A stretch of 64,000 bases of DNA from a virus: the IMG/VR virus record IMGVR_UViG_3300027861_000021, positions 1 through 64,000 of that record; one strand, given 5' to 3'. Positions 6,064 through 14,129 of the stretch are shown here, one piece after another. The translations under genes were made by a program, and so were the position numbers. The notes under the pieces were generated by a model. That model was not told the DNA's origin and searched no databases. It saw only the letters and a list, made by a program, of their open reading frames with translations. Numbering within the stretch: position 1 is the first letter of the stretch; every line of letters starts with the position of its first letter.

Positions 6064-7496
6064 TGTTTACTTTTCCTTTTACTAACTTTGCAGGAGGCTC
6101 ATTATTTATTAATGAATATTCTGCTGTGTTCAATGGCGTTGATGCGTGGATCAACTGTGGTCAGGCTGCTCCCTTTGCCCATAACGTGAGCTTTAGTTAC
6201 GAGTGTTATATAAAAACAAGTAGCGCAACTAACATGGCCCTAATGGGTAAAGTCTTGGGCGGCGGTGTTCGAGGCAGCTCTATGAAGATGAGTTCGGGTA
6301 ACATACACATGAAGCTAACTAACTCGCTTACTACCAGCGATCTAGAAGTTCATACAGATGCAGTATTTGATGATGGACTATGGCATCACGTTGTTACTAC
6401 CTACGATGGCACAAGCCTTGCTAGTGGTATCAATATCTATGTAGATGGATTTCTTAGATCGACTACTACAGACCTTGATACGCTTACTGGAACAATTACA
6501 AGCTCTGCTAACTTTGGCATTGGTGCAAGGAACGGATCAAACCACTATGTTGATGGCCAGTTAGATGAGGTTGTAGTCTACGATAAAGAACTAAGCCAAG
6601 CGGAAGTTACATCTAGATTCAATCTTGGGGTATTCTCAGACCCATTAAAAGAGTCATTTTCGGCCAATGTTAGTCACTACTGGCGATTAGGTGATGGTGA
6701 TGATGATGCTACAACTACCTATGATCTAGCTAGTACCTTTGACGGAACGCTTGCCAATATGGACGCTTCCAACTATATAACAGACGTTAGGCCAGCTCCC
6801 GGCTTCAGTGTCTTTGCTGCCTCTCTTAATGGGACAGACGAATATATCAACATGGGCAATGCGTTTAGCTACACCGATAATCTCAGTGTGTTCTTGTGGG
6901 TTCAAACAGGCAACCTTACAAGCAATAGGACTATATTCAGCAAGCGACACACAGGCATTAACCAAAGAAGCTGGGCGCTTCGAGTGACCTCCGGTGGCAA
7001 GATTAGGGTTTATGTTAGCTCTGATGGTGGCGGTACAAATGAAAAAGACTACACTAGTACTGATGCCGGTCATATAGAGAACAACGGCTGGCACCTTGTA
7101 GGCTTTACCTTCGCATCAGGTACGCTAAAGCTCTACGTTGACGGCTCAGAAGTAACGACCAGCAAAGGCTCAGACCCAACGGTGTCTGCCATCCATGCGG
7201 GAACCACTGATATTAATGTAGGTAGACAGAGAAGTGGTATTGAATACTTCCCCGGAGATATCGACGACACAACTATATGGACAGGGACAGTTTTATCGGA
7301 TGCTAATATAGCTACCCTCTATAACTCTGGCTTACCTTCAGACCCAACGACATTATCACTAGCTGGAACTCTTGCCCACTGGTGGCGTATGGGTGACGGC
7401 GATGACGCTACAACAGTATATGACAATGTTGGCTCTGCTGACGGAACGCTTGCCAATATGGACGCTTCTAACTATACAACGGATGTACCGAGCTAA
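6063..7496 (+). CDS. Twin LamG/concanavalin-like domain virion protein
   Basis: Starts at the TAATG overlap with the preceding gene. Two tandem Laminin-G-3-type lectin folds of ~230 residues are visible: each has a strand pattern containing DGLWHHVV or NGWHLVGF, a YVDG turn, and ends in W(R)xGDGDD...DGTLANMDASNY. Such domains bind carbohydrate, so adhesion to the host surface or environmental glycans is likely. The two copies are similar enough at DNA level to imply internal duplication. Confidence 0.7.
   Translation: MFTFPFTNFAGGSLFINEYSAVFNGVDAWINCGQAAPFAHNVSFSYECYIKTSSATNMALMGKVLGGGVRGSSMKMSSGNIHMKLTNSLTTSDLEVHTDAVFDDGLWHHVVTTYDGTSLASGINIYVDGFLRSTTTDLDTLTGTITSSANFGIGARNGSNHYVDGQLDEVVVYDKELSQAEVTSRFNLGVFSDPLKESFSANVSHYWRLGDGDDDATTTYDLASTFDGTLANMDASNYITDVRPAPGFSVFAASLNGTDEYINMGNAFSYTDNLSVFLWVQTGNLTSNRTIFSKRHTGINQRSWALRVTSGGKIRVYVSSDGGGTNEKDYTSTDAGHIENNGWHLVGFTFASGTLKLYVDGSEVTTSKGSDPTVSAIHAGTTDINVGRQRSGIEYFPGDIDDTTIWTGTVLSDANIATLYNSGLPSDPTTLSLAGTLAHWWRMGDGDDATTVYDNVGSADGTLANMDASNYTTDVPS
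6741..6787 (+). repeat. Direct repeat within LamG gene, copy 1
   Basis: About 47 bases nearly identical to 7440-7486 (offset 699). They encode the end of each LamG domain and mark the unit of tandem duplication. Confidence 0.75.
7440..7486 (+). repeat. Direct repeat within LamG gene, copy 2
   Basis: Second copy of the repeat at 6741-6787, with a few substitutions, at the end of the second LamG domain. Confidence 0.75.
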
Positions 7497-7720
7497 TGGA
7501 AAAAGTTTACGTAGTAATACCAACAGATGATATTGTGCAAGAGATGGTTGAAGAGTCTTGTCACACGGAGGCTACCTTCAGAAGAAGCCTTGATGGAGAG
7601 TTGTCTATATTAAAGTTCTGTACCCCTTTTCCAAACACGATGGGTGGGAGAGAGAAGAAGAGTCACGCAGAAATTCTGGCCTACCTTGCTGCCAACGCTG
7701 CTGATTGGGAGGGCGAGTAA
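7496..7720 (+). CDS. Small protein of unknown function (74 aa)
   Basis: TAATG overlaps at both ends tie it to the fibre and holin-like genes. It looks like a compact alpha/beta protein (MEKVYVVIPTDDI ... SILKF) with a C-terminal helix. No family recognised. Confidence 0.55.
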   Translation: MEKVYVVIPTDDIVQEMVEESCHTEATFRRSLDGELSILKFCTPFPNTMGGREKKSHAEILAYLAANAADWEGE

Positions 7721-7968
7721 TGGACACAGAACAGATGCTGTACGAGATAATAGACAGGGTTGGCAAGACTCAGGATGATATGAGGGATATATTGGTTGCA
7801 ATGCAAGCCGATCTAAAATACCATATAAAAAGAACAGACCTACTCGAAGAACAAGTGGAGTTACTGCGTACTGAGATAAGGAAACCTTTCCCTTGGAAAC
7901 CAGTTGCTGCCATAACTACAACCATTGCCGCCATTATTGGAACAGCTCTAAAAGTATTAGGTCAATAA
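7720..7968 (+). CDS. Holin-like protein, XhlA-type layout (82 aa)
   Basis: Start at TAATG. Residues 1-55 form an amphipathic coiled coil (DLLEEQVELLRTEIRK) and residues ~60-80 one hydrophobic transmembrane segment (AAITTTIAAIIGTALKVLG). This order, coil then C-terminal anchor, is that of XhlA/hemolysin-type phage proteins acting in lysis. It lies directly before a spanin-like gene, which supports a lysis role, but no endolysin is adjacent. Confidence 0.5.
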   Translation: MDTEQMLYEIIDRVGKTQDDMRDILVAMQADLKYHIKRTDLLEEQVELLRTEIRKPFPWKPVAAITTTIAAIIGTALKVLGQ

Positions 7969-7992
7969 TATTAGTGGGTTGTAAAATAGTAC

Positions 7993-8021
7993 TTGACATT
8001 TGTGTTTAGATATGCTATAAT
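7993..8021 (+). promoter_or_regulatory. Rightward sigma70 promoter, extended -10
   Basis: TTGACA (7993-7998), 17-nt spacer, TGC, TATAAT (8016-8021). The AAAGGAG of the next gene follows at once, so transcripts from here would start near 8028, inside or after that site, giving an almost leaderless message. Confidence 0.85.
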
Positions 8022-8032
8022 AAAGGAGTGAC

Positions 8033-8578
8033 ATGAAGTTCATAACAACACACCCTAGATTCACATACCTCCTAGCAGGACTAGCTATGGGGGTAGTAAT
8101 GTCGGCTTTCACGATCCATGAAACTGACAAATATACTAGTCGAATGGAGAAGACCATTGAGCGTAATATTGAGATACATCAAGAATATGTGGAACGAACT
8201 AGTAGAACCATTGAGAAATACAAGACCGAAAACAGGAAACTTAAGAAGAGTTCCAATACCTACAAGATTGTGCACCCCGATGGAACGGTTGAAACACGAA
8301 CAAGCTCTAGCTCAGAGTCGGAAGAATCAATCTCAACTGAAGTAAAAGAGCGTTACGAGAAGCAGATCGAGGAACGAATGTCCAGATTTGAAAAGACCCT
8401 CTTGCGGGAAATAGCAAACATAACAAAAGAACAAAAATACCTCTCAATCGGGGTAGGATATACCACTGAATTGGAGTACTACGGAAGTTTAAACTACACC
8501 GTATTACCACCATTCACAATCAACGGCTGGGCAACACAAGGTGGCACGGTGGCAGTTGGAATCGGAGTAAGACTATGA
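8033..8578 (+). CDS. Membrane-anchored coiled-coil protein, possible spanin
   Basis: 181 residues. An N-terminal hydrophobic segment (~10-27, YLLAGLAMGVVMSAF) is followed by a charged coiled coil to ~residue 75, a Ser-rich linker, another helix to ~135 and a beta-rich C-terminus ending VGIGVRL. An inner-membrane anchor with a periplasmic coil and an end able to engage the outer membrane is the layout of a spanin. It follows a holin-like gene. A structural role is also possible. Confidence 0.4.
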   Translation: MKFITTHPRFTYLLAGLAMGVVMSAFTIHETDKYTSRMEKTIERNIEIHQEYVERTSRTIEKYKTENRKLKKSSNTYKIVHPDGTVETRTSSSSESEESISTEVKERYEKQIEERMSRFEKTLLREIANITKEQKYLSIGVGYTTELEYYGSLNYTVLPPFTINGWATQGGTVAVGIGVRL

Positions 8579-8787
8579 AAGACCTTATGGAGAACCTGAG
8601 TCAAGCAATGGGTTCAAACCAAGAAGAGGAAGAAGACCTCGTAAAAAAAGAAGATGCAGCCAAGGAAGTTAAATTCAATAAGAAATTTAAGCGGCTAAAA
8701 AAGAGTAAAAAAGCAAAAGCAGATGAAGCAGCTAGATCAGGTCTTAAAGGACCAACCCCAGAGAAACCACAGACAGGAGCAGTATAA
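8575..8787 (+). CDS. Highly charged small protein (70 aa)
   Basis: Acidic segment (EEEEDLVKKEDAAKE) then a lysine-rich half (KKFKRLKKSKKAK) and a Pro/Gly tail. ATGA overlap upstream and TAATG downstream. Possibly DNA-associated or a virion assembly helper; no family recognised. Confidence 0.55.
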   Translation: MKDLMENLSQAMGSNQEEEEDLVKKEDAAKEVKFNKKFKRLKKSKKAKADEAARSGLKGPTPEKPQTGAV

Positions 8788-9047
8788 TGGGAACACGAAA
8801 TTACGGCAGTATAACTCCTGCTAACACAGTAGATTTAGATTTAACTGAAGACGTAGTAGCACTTAGGGCAGCTTCTAATGCGGTCCTGACTGTAATAACC
8901 TATGCTGACTCGGCTCGTACCATAGCAATAACAACCGCACCAACGCCAGCAACAGTTGTTGTTGTATCTGATAGAGCACTAGGTCGTTACGTACGTATAA
9001 CAAGCTCCGGTGCAACCCGTTTAGACGTAATCGTAGAAAGAACTTAA
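8787..9047 (+). CDS. Small beta-rich structural-type protein (86 aa)
   Basis: Alternating short strands (VLTVITYAD, ATVVVVSD, YVRITSS) end in VERT, resembling small decoration or head-fibre base proteins. Coupled on both sides by TAATG, directly upstream of terL. Not assigned to a family. Confidence 0.5.
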   Translation: MGTRNYGSITPANTVDLDLTEDVVALRAASNAVLTVITYADSARTIAITTAPTPATVVVVSDRALGRYVRITSSGATRLDVIVERT

Positions 9048-10597
9048 TGTCAGATGATCGTAAATTATATCTTGCGGCACTGAAGTTAAAACGAATAAGA
9101 GAAAAGAACATCTGTTATGACCCACTTAAACTGGGAAGTAGACCAACAGAGAAGCAAGACGAGATACTGAAGGACCAACTACATCGTATTCTGTACGTGG
9201 TTGCAGGTAACCAGAGTGGAAAGAGTACCCTTGGTGGTAGACTTACTGCGTGGTTTTTCAATGAAACACATCCGTACTGGGAGAGACCAAACTCAAAACA
9301 TTGCCACCACTGTAAATCAGAGAACTTTGAGCCAATTGAAAATAGTGGCGGTGAAGAAGAAGAATTTAGGTGTCTTGATTGTAAGAAAGTTTGGTGTAAC
9401 TGGGGTGATGAACCTCTAACACTTCTAGTTTCAGGTAAAGTATCTAAGATGGTAACTGAACTTTGGGAAAAGAAGATCAAAGGTTTCTTAGAACCCGGAA
9501 CTTACAGACTAGCAAAAGACGGTAACGCCCTATCCAGTGTAACTCATCTAAAGAATGGTAACAAGATTATCTTTCTGAGTCACGAAAAGGCAATAAAAAG
9601 TAAAGATAAAATCCAGAGTTACGTAGCACACTTTGTATGGATCGACGAAATGCCGGATCATTACATGTACCTTGAAGAAGCAATACAGCGTATCACTTCA
9701 AAAAAAGGTAAAATGGTAGTTACAATGACTCCAAAGACTTCTAATCCAGAAGTTAGAGATATGATTGATGGTGTTGATTCTCGTGTTGGACGTAAGTATC
9801 AGTTCGGTAAGCTAGATAACCCAATCTTTCAAAGTCCAGAAGCAGTTGAAACTGTAATGGCCGAAGTAGCAGGTCTTCCTGAATCAGCTAGAAATGCTGT
9901 ACTGTACGGAGACTGGATGGATGCAGATGATTCTGTGTTTCATTTTGATCGTAGCAAACATATACACTCTCTTCCAGAGGGATACAGTACTAGCCAAGAA
10001 CACGTAATGGCTTACGACCCTGCTGCATCTGGTAAAGGTGGGCTGGTAATGGCTGTTAGAACAGATTCTGGTTGGCATGTAAACAAGGCTAGTTACACAA
10101 ATGGCGGCAAGGCGTATTCTGATTTAGTTGTGGACATTGATCGACAGATTGCACCATACACAATTAGTCGTAAAGTATATGATGTACATGAGACTAACTT
10201 TATACTTGAGTTCAACAAGCTAAAGAAAGTTCCGGGAGCGTTGCAGAATAATGATCCTTGGCTTGCAGTTAAAAAACATAGTAGAAAATTAGAGCTGATT
10301 ACAAACTTACAACAAGCAATGCTGGATGGGTGGCTTACATTTAGTCCAGAATTACACGAGTTGTTTAATGAATTTACAGGTGCTCAATGGAATGCAGCAC
10401 AGGACGGAATACAGGGAAGTCAACATTTCCACCTGTTAGACGCACTTCAATACCTTATTGATCTATTGCCAAACAAGAAGCTGTTTAAGCCTAAGATGAC
10501 AAGAGATCAACAGATAATGCAAAAGATGCAACTACAAGCATTTGCGCCAAAGAAGAAGAAGTCTAAGATGATGGTTAAACGAAGAGGACGTAGATGA
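9047..10597 (+). CDS. terL: Terminase large subunit (packaging ATPase/nuclease)
   Basis: 516 residues. It packages DNA into proheads using ATP and cuts concatemers. Walker A AGNQSGKS at 53-60, Walker B FVWIDE at 196-201, coupling motif TMTP at 227-230. The RNase H-like nuclease has D324 (AYDPAASGK), D379/E382 and D465 (HLLDAL). Between Walker A and B sits a CxxC-x19-CxxC zinc-ribbon insertion (C86, C89, C109, C112), unusual for terminases. Start by TAATG coupling. Confidence 0.95.
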   Translation: MSDDRKLYLAALKLKRIREKNICYDPLKLGSRPTEKQDEILKDQLHRILYVVAGNQSGKSTLGGRLTAWFFNETHPYWERPNSKHCHHCKSENFEPIENSGGEEEEFRCLDCKKVWCNWGDEPLTLLVSGKVSKMVTELWEKKIKGFLEPGTYRLAKDGNALSSVTHLKNGNKIIFLSHEKAIKSKDKIQSYVAHFVWIDEMPDHYMYLEEAIQRITSKKGKMVVTMTPKTSNPEVRDMIDGVDSRVGRKYQFGKLDNPIFQSPEAVETVMAEVAGLPESARNAVLYGDWMDADDSVFHFDRSKHIHSLPEGYSTSQEHVMAYDPAASGKGGLVMAVRTDSGWHVNKASYTNGGKAYSDLVVDIDRQIAPYTISRKVYDVHETNFILEFNKLKKVPGALQNNDPWLAVKKHSRKLELITNLQQAMLDGWLTFSPELHELFNEFTGAQWNAAQDGIQGSQHFHLLDALQYLIDLLPNKKLFKPKMTRDQQIMQKMQLQAFAPKKKKSKMMVKRRGRR

Positions 10598-10737
10598 TAG
10601 TCAATGTACTTACTGTGTTGTTTTGTACCTACATACTACTTAGAGCAAAACAAAAGCACGAAGAAGATGTCAGAACCCTGAAGATTGTTAGAGAAGAACG
10701 AAGATTACGTAAACCTTGGAGGCACCGTAAACTATGA
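10594..10737 (+). CDS. Membrane-anchored basic micro-protein (47 aa)
   Basis: ATG overlaps the terL stop (ATGA) and its own stop overlaps the next start (ATGA). Residues 1-16 (MIVNVLTVLFCTYILL) are hydrophobic; the rest is basic (EERRLRKPWRHRK). The double coupling between terL and the next gene supports that it is translated. Function unknown. Confidence 0.55.
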   Translation: MIVNVLTVLFCTYILLRAKQKHEEDVRTLKIVREERRLRKPWRHRKL

Positions 10738-10961
10738 AATTAAACTTGAAAATAACGATGCCTGATAGAGCACCCAAAGAAGAAGAAGAATGTGAGCATT
10801 GTAACCAAGTTCACGATCACTACGCAAGATGTGAAGGATTTGGTTTCGACCATTACCAAGAACCAGCCTATGAAACACCACAAGTTGAAGACTCTAGTTA
10901 CTTGAAAAAAGCACTAGCTCAATTTAAGAAGAAGAGGGCTAAGAAGAATGCTAAAAATTAA
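10734..10961 (+). CDS. Small Cys/His-rich protein (75 aa)
   Basis: CEHC, followed by H, H and another Cys within ~15 residues (CNQVHDHYARC), could bind zinc. The C-terminus is lysine-rich (KKKRAKKNAKN). It overlaps the portal gene by 14 bases. Perhaps an accessory of packaging; no family recognised. Confidence 0.55.
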   Translation: MKLNLKITMPDRAPKEEEECEHCNQVHDHYARCEGFGFDHYQEPAYETPQVEDSSYLKKALAQFKKKRAKKNAKN

Positions 10962-12993
10962 ACAATGGTCACAGGCCGAAGCATCGAAGAATCTAAAGGT
11001 TCGTTTTAATGATGCAAAACAAATGAGAATACAACAAGAGCATCAGTGGCGTTACAATGAAGTACTGTTGTACAACGCTCTTTCTGAAGAAACGTCTGAT
11101 TACAAAGGACCAGTTACGGCTGACATCCTTCAAAGGGTCTTTACTCCAGAAAATGAAAATGAAACAGGTGTTAATTACTTGTTCAAACATCACCGTTTTT
11201 TAAATGCACAAATGAGTGCTAACCCGCCAAGTGTGCAAGCTCGTCCAACCAGTAGTGATCCTGCTGACAAGAGAAGGGCAGACACGGCAGATCGTCTTTG
11301 TAGACACGGTATCAGAGCATACCAAATGCAAGAGAAGATTGACCTAAACAACGGACAAACTCTACTGTACGGAACAGGCTTTATTAAAACTAGCTTTGAT
11401 CCTAACGCTGGTGAGATTGTAAGTTTCGATCCTGCTGCTGGAATGCTAGAGATGTCTGGTGATTTTACAATGAAGCCTCTCACAATATGGGACATCTGGC
11501 TTGATCCACATGCTAGAAACTGGGCTGATGTTGAGTACGTATTTGAACGTGTGTGGTATTCGCTAGATGAAGCTACTATGAAATGGCCTGACAAAGAAGA
11601 ATTATTTAAGAAAGCACAAAAAGACTTACAAGACGATACATACAAGCAAGAGCAATACGGAATTGTGCAGTTACAAGAAGTACGTATTCCCATTTTTCAC
11701 TACTACGAAAAAGGTCTTCCAATCAATGGAATGCAGGGTAGGTATACATGTATGCTTGAAGATGCAACACTTCTTCAACCATGTGACACCAGCCCTCACC
11801 GTTTTTATGAGCCAAGTAATGACCCTGCTGAAATTAGAGAACAAGTAGACGCAGAGGCAATGGGATTTGAAGTTGACCGTGGACCAGAAGTTGCAATGCT
11901 TCCATACCATATTCTTACTGACATAGATGTAACTGATTCTGTGTACGGAAAGAGTTTTATTGAGTACGGTGCTCCGGGTCAAGAAACGATTAACAGACTA
12001 GACTCTCTTACAATGGAGAACATTGCAGCACATGGTTACTGTAGAATGGTAATTGATGAAGGTGCTGATGTCTCAGAAGACTCTATTACAGATACTCCTT
12101 GGGAAATCGTTAAAGTTACTGGACAAGCTCCACACTTTATCGAGACACCAAAGTTAATGCCAGAAGTTGCTACAATGCGTGACCGTCATGCTGGTGGTGT
12201 TGATGACATGGCTGGAATCAATGATTCAATGTATGGTAAACAAGAACGAGAGCAATCTGGATTTAGTATGCAGTATGCAACTAATCAAGGTAATATGATA
12301 CGCAGACGTATATTTAACAAATATGTATTACTTGTTGAAGGTATATACCGTAGTTACCTAGCACTAATACAAAGACACTGGAAAGATGACCGTACAATCA
12401 AAGTACTTGGTAAAGAAAAAAGCTACCAACTATATGATGTAAAAGGCTCAGACATAATGGGTGGATTTGATTTAGTTGTTGAGTACGGTAGTAGTCTTAG
12501 TTTAGACCCTACCTCCAGACGAGAAGAGATTATGGCCCTGATGCCGCTCTTTGAAAAAGCTGGTGTAGAAAACAGACAATTAATGTCAATGCTTAAGCTG
12601 AATGAACTAGAAGGACAACACGACCTATTAGGACTAGCAGCAAGTAGACAACAAGAGATATTTGAAAGAATCATTTCAACAGAAGCATATGTTAAGCCTA
12701 GAGAAATGGCAGATCATAAAAACATGCTTATTCACTGTAACGAGTTTGTAATGACAGCAGAGTTTAGAGACCTTGATGCCAAAATTCAGATTCTAATTGA
12801 AAAGCATATTGAAGATCGTGTGAGTCTTAGCCAAGGTAAATCACCTGACGCAGCTCCACAGGCAGCAGAACCACAACCAGCAGGTGCTCCAACGGAAATG
12901 CCAGCAGGACAGGGTGGATTAGAAACACCGGGAATGGGGGGAGGTGCTCCACTTCCAAGTAGTCCTACCCCAACACCACTACCAGAACAGTAA
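10948..12993 (+). CDS. Portal protein (head-tail connector, 681 aa)
   Basis: Immediately after terL and before scaffold and coat genes. It begins with a helical region typical of podovirus portals (FNDAKQMRIQQEHQWRYNE), has a long helical stem/crown region (residues ~430-620) and a Pro/Gly/Gln-rich C-terminal tail. Length fits the large P22-type portals. It forms the dodecameric vertex through which DNA passes. Identified by composition, length and synteny rather than a single motif. Confidence 0.85.
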   Translation: MLKIKQWSQAEASKNLKVRFNDAKQMRIQQEHQWRYNEVLLYNALSEETSDYKGPVTADILQRVFTPENENETGVNYLFKHHRFLNAQMSANPPSVQARPTSSDPADKRRADTADRLCRHGIRAYQMQEKIDLNNGQTLLYGTGFIKTSFDPNAGEIVSFDPAAGMLEMSGDFTMKPLTIWDIWLDPHARNWADVEYVFERVWYSLDEATMKWPDKEELFKKAQKDLQDDTYKQEQYGIVQLQEVRIPIFHYYEKGLPINGMQGRYTCMLEDATLLQPCDTSPHRFYEPSNDPAEIREQVDAEAMGFEVDRGPEVAMLPYHILTDIDVTDSVYGKSFIEYGAPGQETINRLDSLTMENIAAHGYCRMVIDEGADVSEDSITDTPWEIVKVTGQAPHFIETPKLMPEVATMRDRHAGGVDDMAGINDSMYGKQEREQSGFSMQYATNQGNMIRRRIFNKYVLLVEGIYRSYLALIQRHWKDDRTIKVLGKEKSYQLYDVKGSDIMGGFDLVVEYGSSLSLDPTSRREEIMALMPLFEKAGVENRQLMSMLKLNELEGQHDLLGLAASRQQEIFERIISTEAYVKPREMADHKNMLIHCNEFVMTAEFRDLDAKIQILIEKHIEDRVSLSQGKSPDAAPQAAEPQPAGAPTEMPAGQGGLETPGMGGGAPLPSSPTPTPLPEQ

Positions 12994-13059
12994 CCCCAAT
13001 ACAGGGGTTTACCAGCTACCTTTCGAGGCGTTGGAATTAAGTAGTAGCCATCCGAAAGG
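12992..13059 (+). other. Structured spacer between portal and scaffold genes
   Basis: Two hairpins in 86 noncoding bases: AACCCC/GGGGTT (12992-12997, 13004-13009), then CCTTTCG/CGAAAGG (13019-13025, 13053-13059) enclosing GGC/GCC. There is only a TTT run after the first. Likely an mRNA processing or partial termination element tuning coat-module expression; inference. Confidence 0.4.
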
Positions 13060-13079
13060 ACGTTACAAAGGAGTAAAGA

Positions 13080-14111
13080 ATGGCAGACGAAAAAGCTCAA
13101 GCAGAAACAGCATCAGTACTAGATGGGGCATATGCCGCTTTTGGAGGAGATGTTGAAGACTCAGCAGAATCATTTGAAGATTCAGAAGAAATTGAAGACT
13201 TAGATGAGGTGAGCACAGAGGACGAAGACGAGGAATCTGAAGAGAGCGTAGACTTTTCAGAGGATGAAGAAGATGATGAAGATGACCTTGAAGAAGAGTC
13301 AGACGAGCTACCTTCAGTAATCACAGTCAAGGCCGATGGAAAAAACGTGAAGATCGACTTTAATAATCGAGATCACATAACACGAGTGTACCAGAAATAC
13401 GTGGCACAAGCTCGTTACCAAAAAGAAAGAGATGACTACAAATCTCAACTTGATGGAATAAAGGCATCCGACTCAGCAGAATCAAAAGCAGTCGAAATGG
13501 TTGCCCTTCTAAATGAGAACATTGAAAATCCTAAAGAGCTACTTAGGTTATTCACAGGCGGCACAGAAGCTGCTGAAAAAGTTCTTACAGATTGGCAGAA
13601 GGATAACGACAGCTTTGCGCTACTTTCAGAGCCAGAACAAAAGGCTTACCTCAACGCTAAGAAGCAAGAGGCAAAACAAAAGGATTTGGATAAGAGAGAA
13701 GCAGCACTCAACCGTCAGGTAGAGGATTCAGAGAGTAAGAAGTCTAACGCAGAATTAGCAGAACAACAGTCACTTGTAACTAGTGCATTTGAACAGCACA
13801 GGTTTAATCAAGAGTCTGACCCAGATGAAGCCCTTAAACTAGACAAAAGATTATGGAATGATGTTATATCTAGATTAGGTGAATACGAAAGTGTCAACAA
13901 AGAAATCATCAACAAGGAAATGAAGGATGCTGCTGACGAATTACGTAGTCTACTTGGAAGATCAGCTAGGGTAGCCGCTAAGAAAACAAAAACAAAAAGC
14001 AAAAAACAAGCAAAGAAAGCTGTAGCAAAAGCTGTTGCAGTGGAAAAAGAAGACAAACCAACTGGTGACTTCATGGCCGATCTAATGTCCGCTATGAACC
14101 CAATGAACTAA
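13080..14111 (+). CDS. Scaffolding protein (343 aa)
   Basis: Lies between portal and coat genes. The N-terminal ~80 residues are extremely acidic (Glu/Asp/Ser), followed by a small folded segment (LPSVITVKADGKNVKID) and long charged helices, with a Lys-rich region near 300 and a short C-terminal tail, as in phage scaffolds whose basic/helical C-terminus contacts coat. AAAGGAG precedes the ATG. Removed from the mature particle in related systems. Confidence 0.8.
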   Translation: MADEKAQAETASVLDGAYAAFGGDVEDSAESFEDSEEIEDLDEVSTEDEDEESEESVDFSEDEEDDEDDLEEESDELPSVITVKADGKNVKIDFNNRDHITRVYQKYVAQARYQKERDDYKSQLDGIKASDSAESKAVEMVALLNENIENPKELLRLFTGGTEAAEKVLTDWQKDNDSFALLSEPEQKAYLNAKKQEAKQKDLDKREAALNRQVEDSESKKSNAELAEQQSLVTSAFEQHRFNQESDPDEALKLDKRLWNDVISRLGEYESVNKEIINKEMKDAADELRSLLGRSARVAAKKTKTKSKKQAKKAVAKAVAVEKEDKPTGDFMADLMSAMNPMN

Positions 14112-14129
14112 TTTTAAGGAAAACAAATT

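Noticed and set aside
11671-11982. Leftward frame within the portal gene
   Set aside because: Antisense to a well-supported gene, with no SD or coupling.
13097-13330. Leftward serine-rich frame opposite the scaffold gene
   Set aside because: It is the antisense shadow of the acidic Glu/Asp-rich scaffold N-terminus; no SD.
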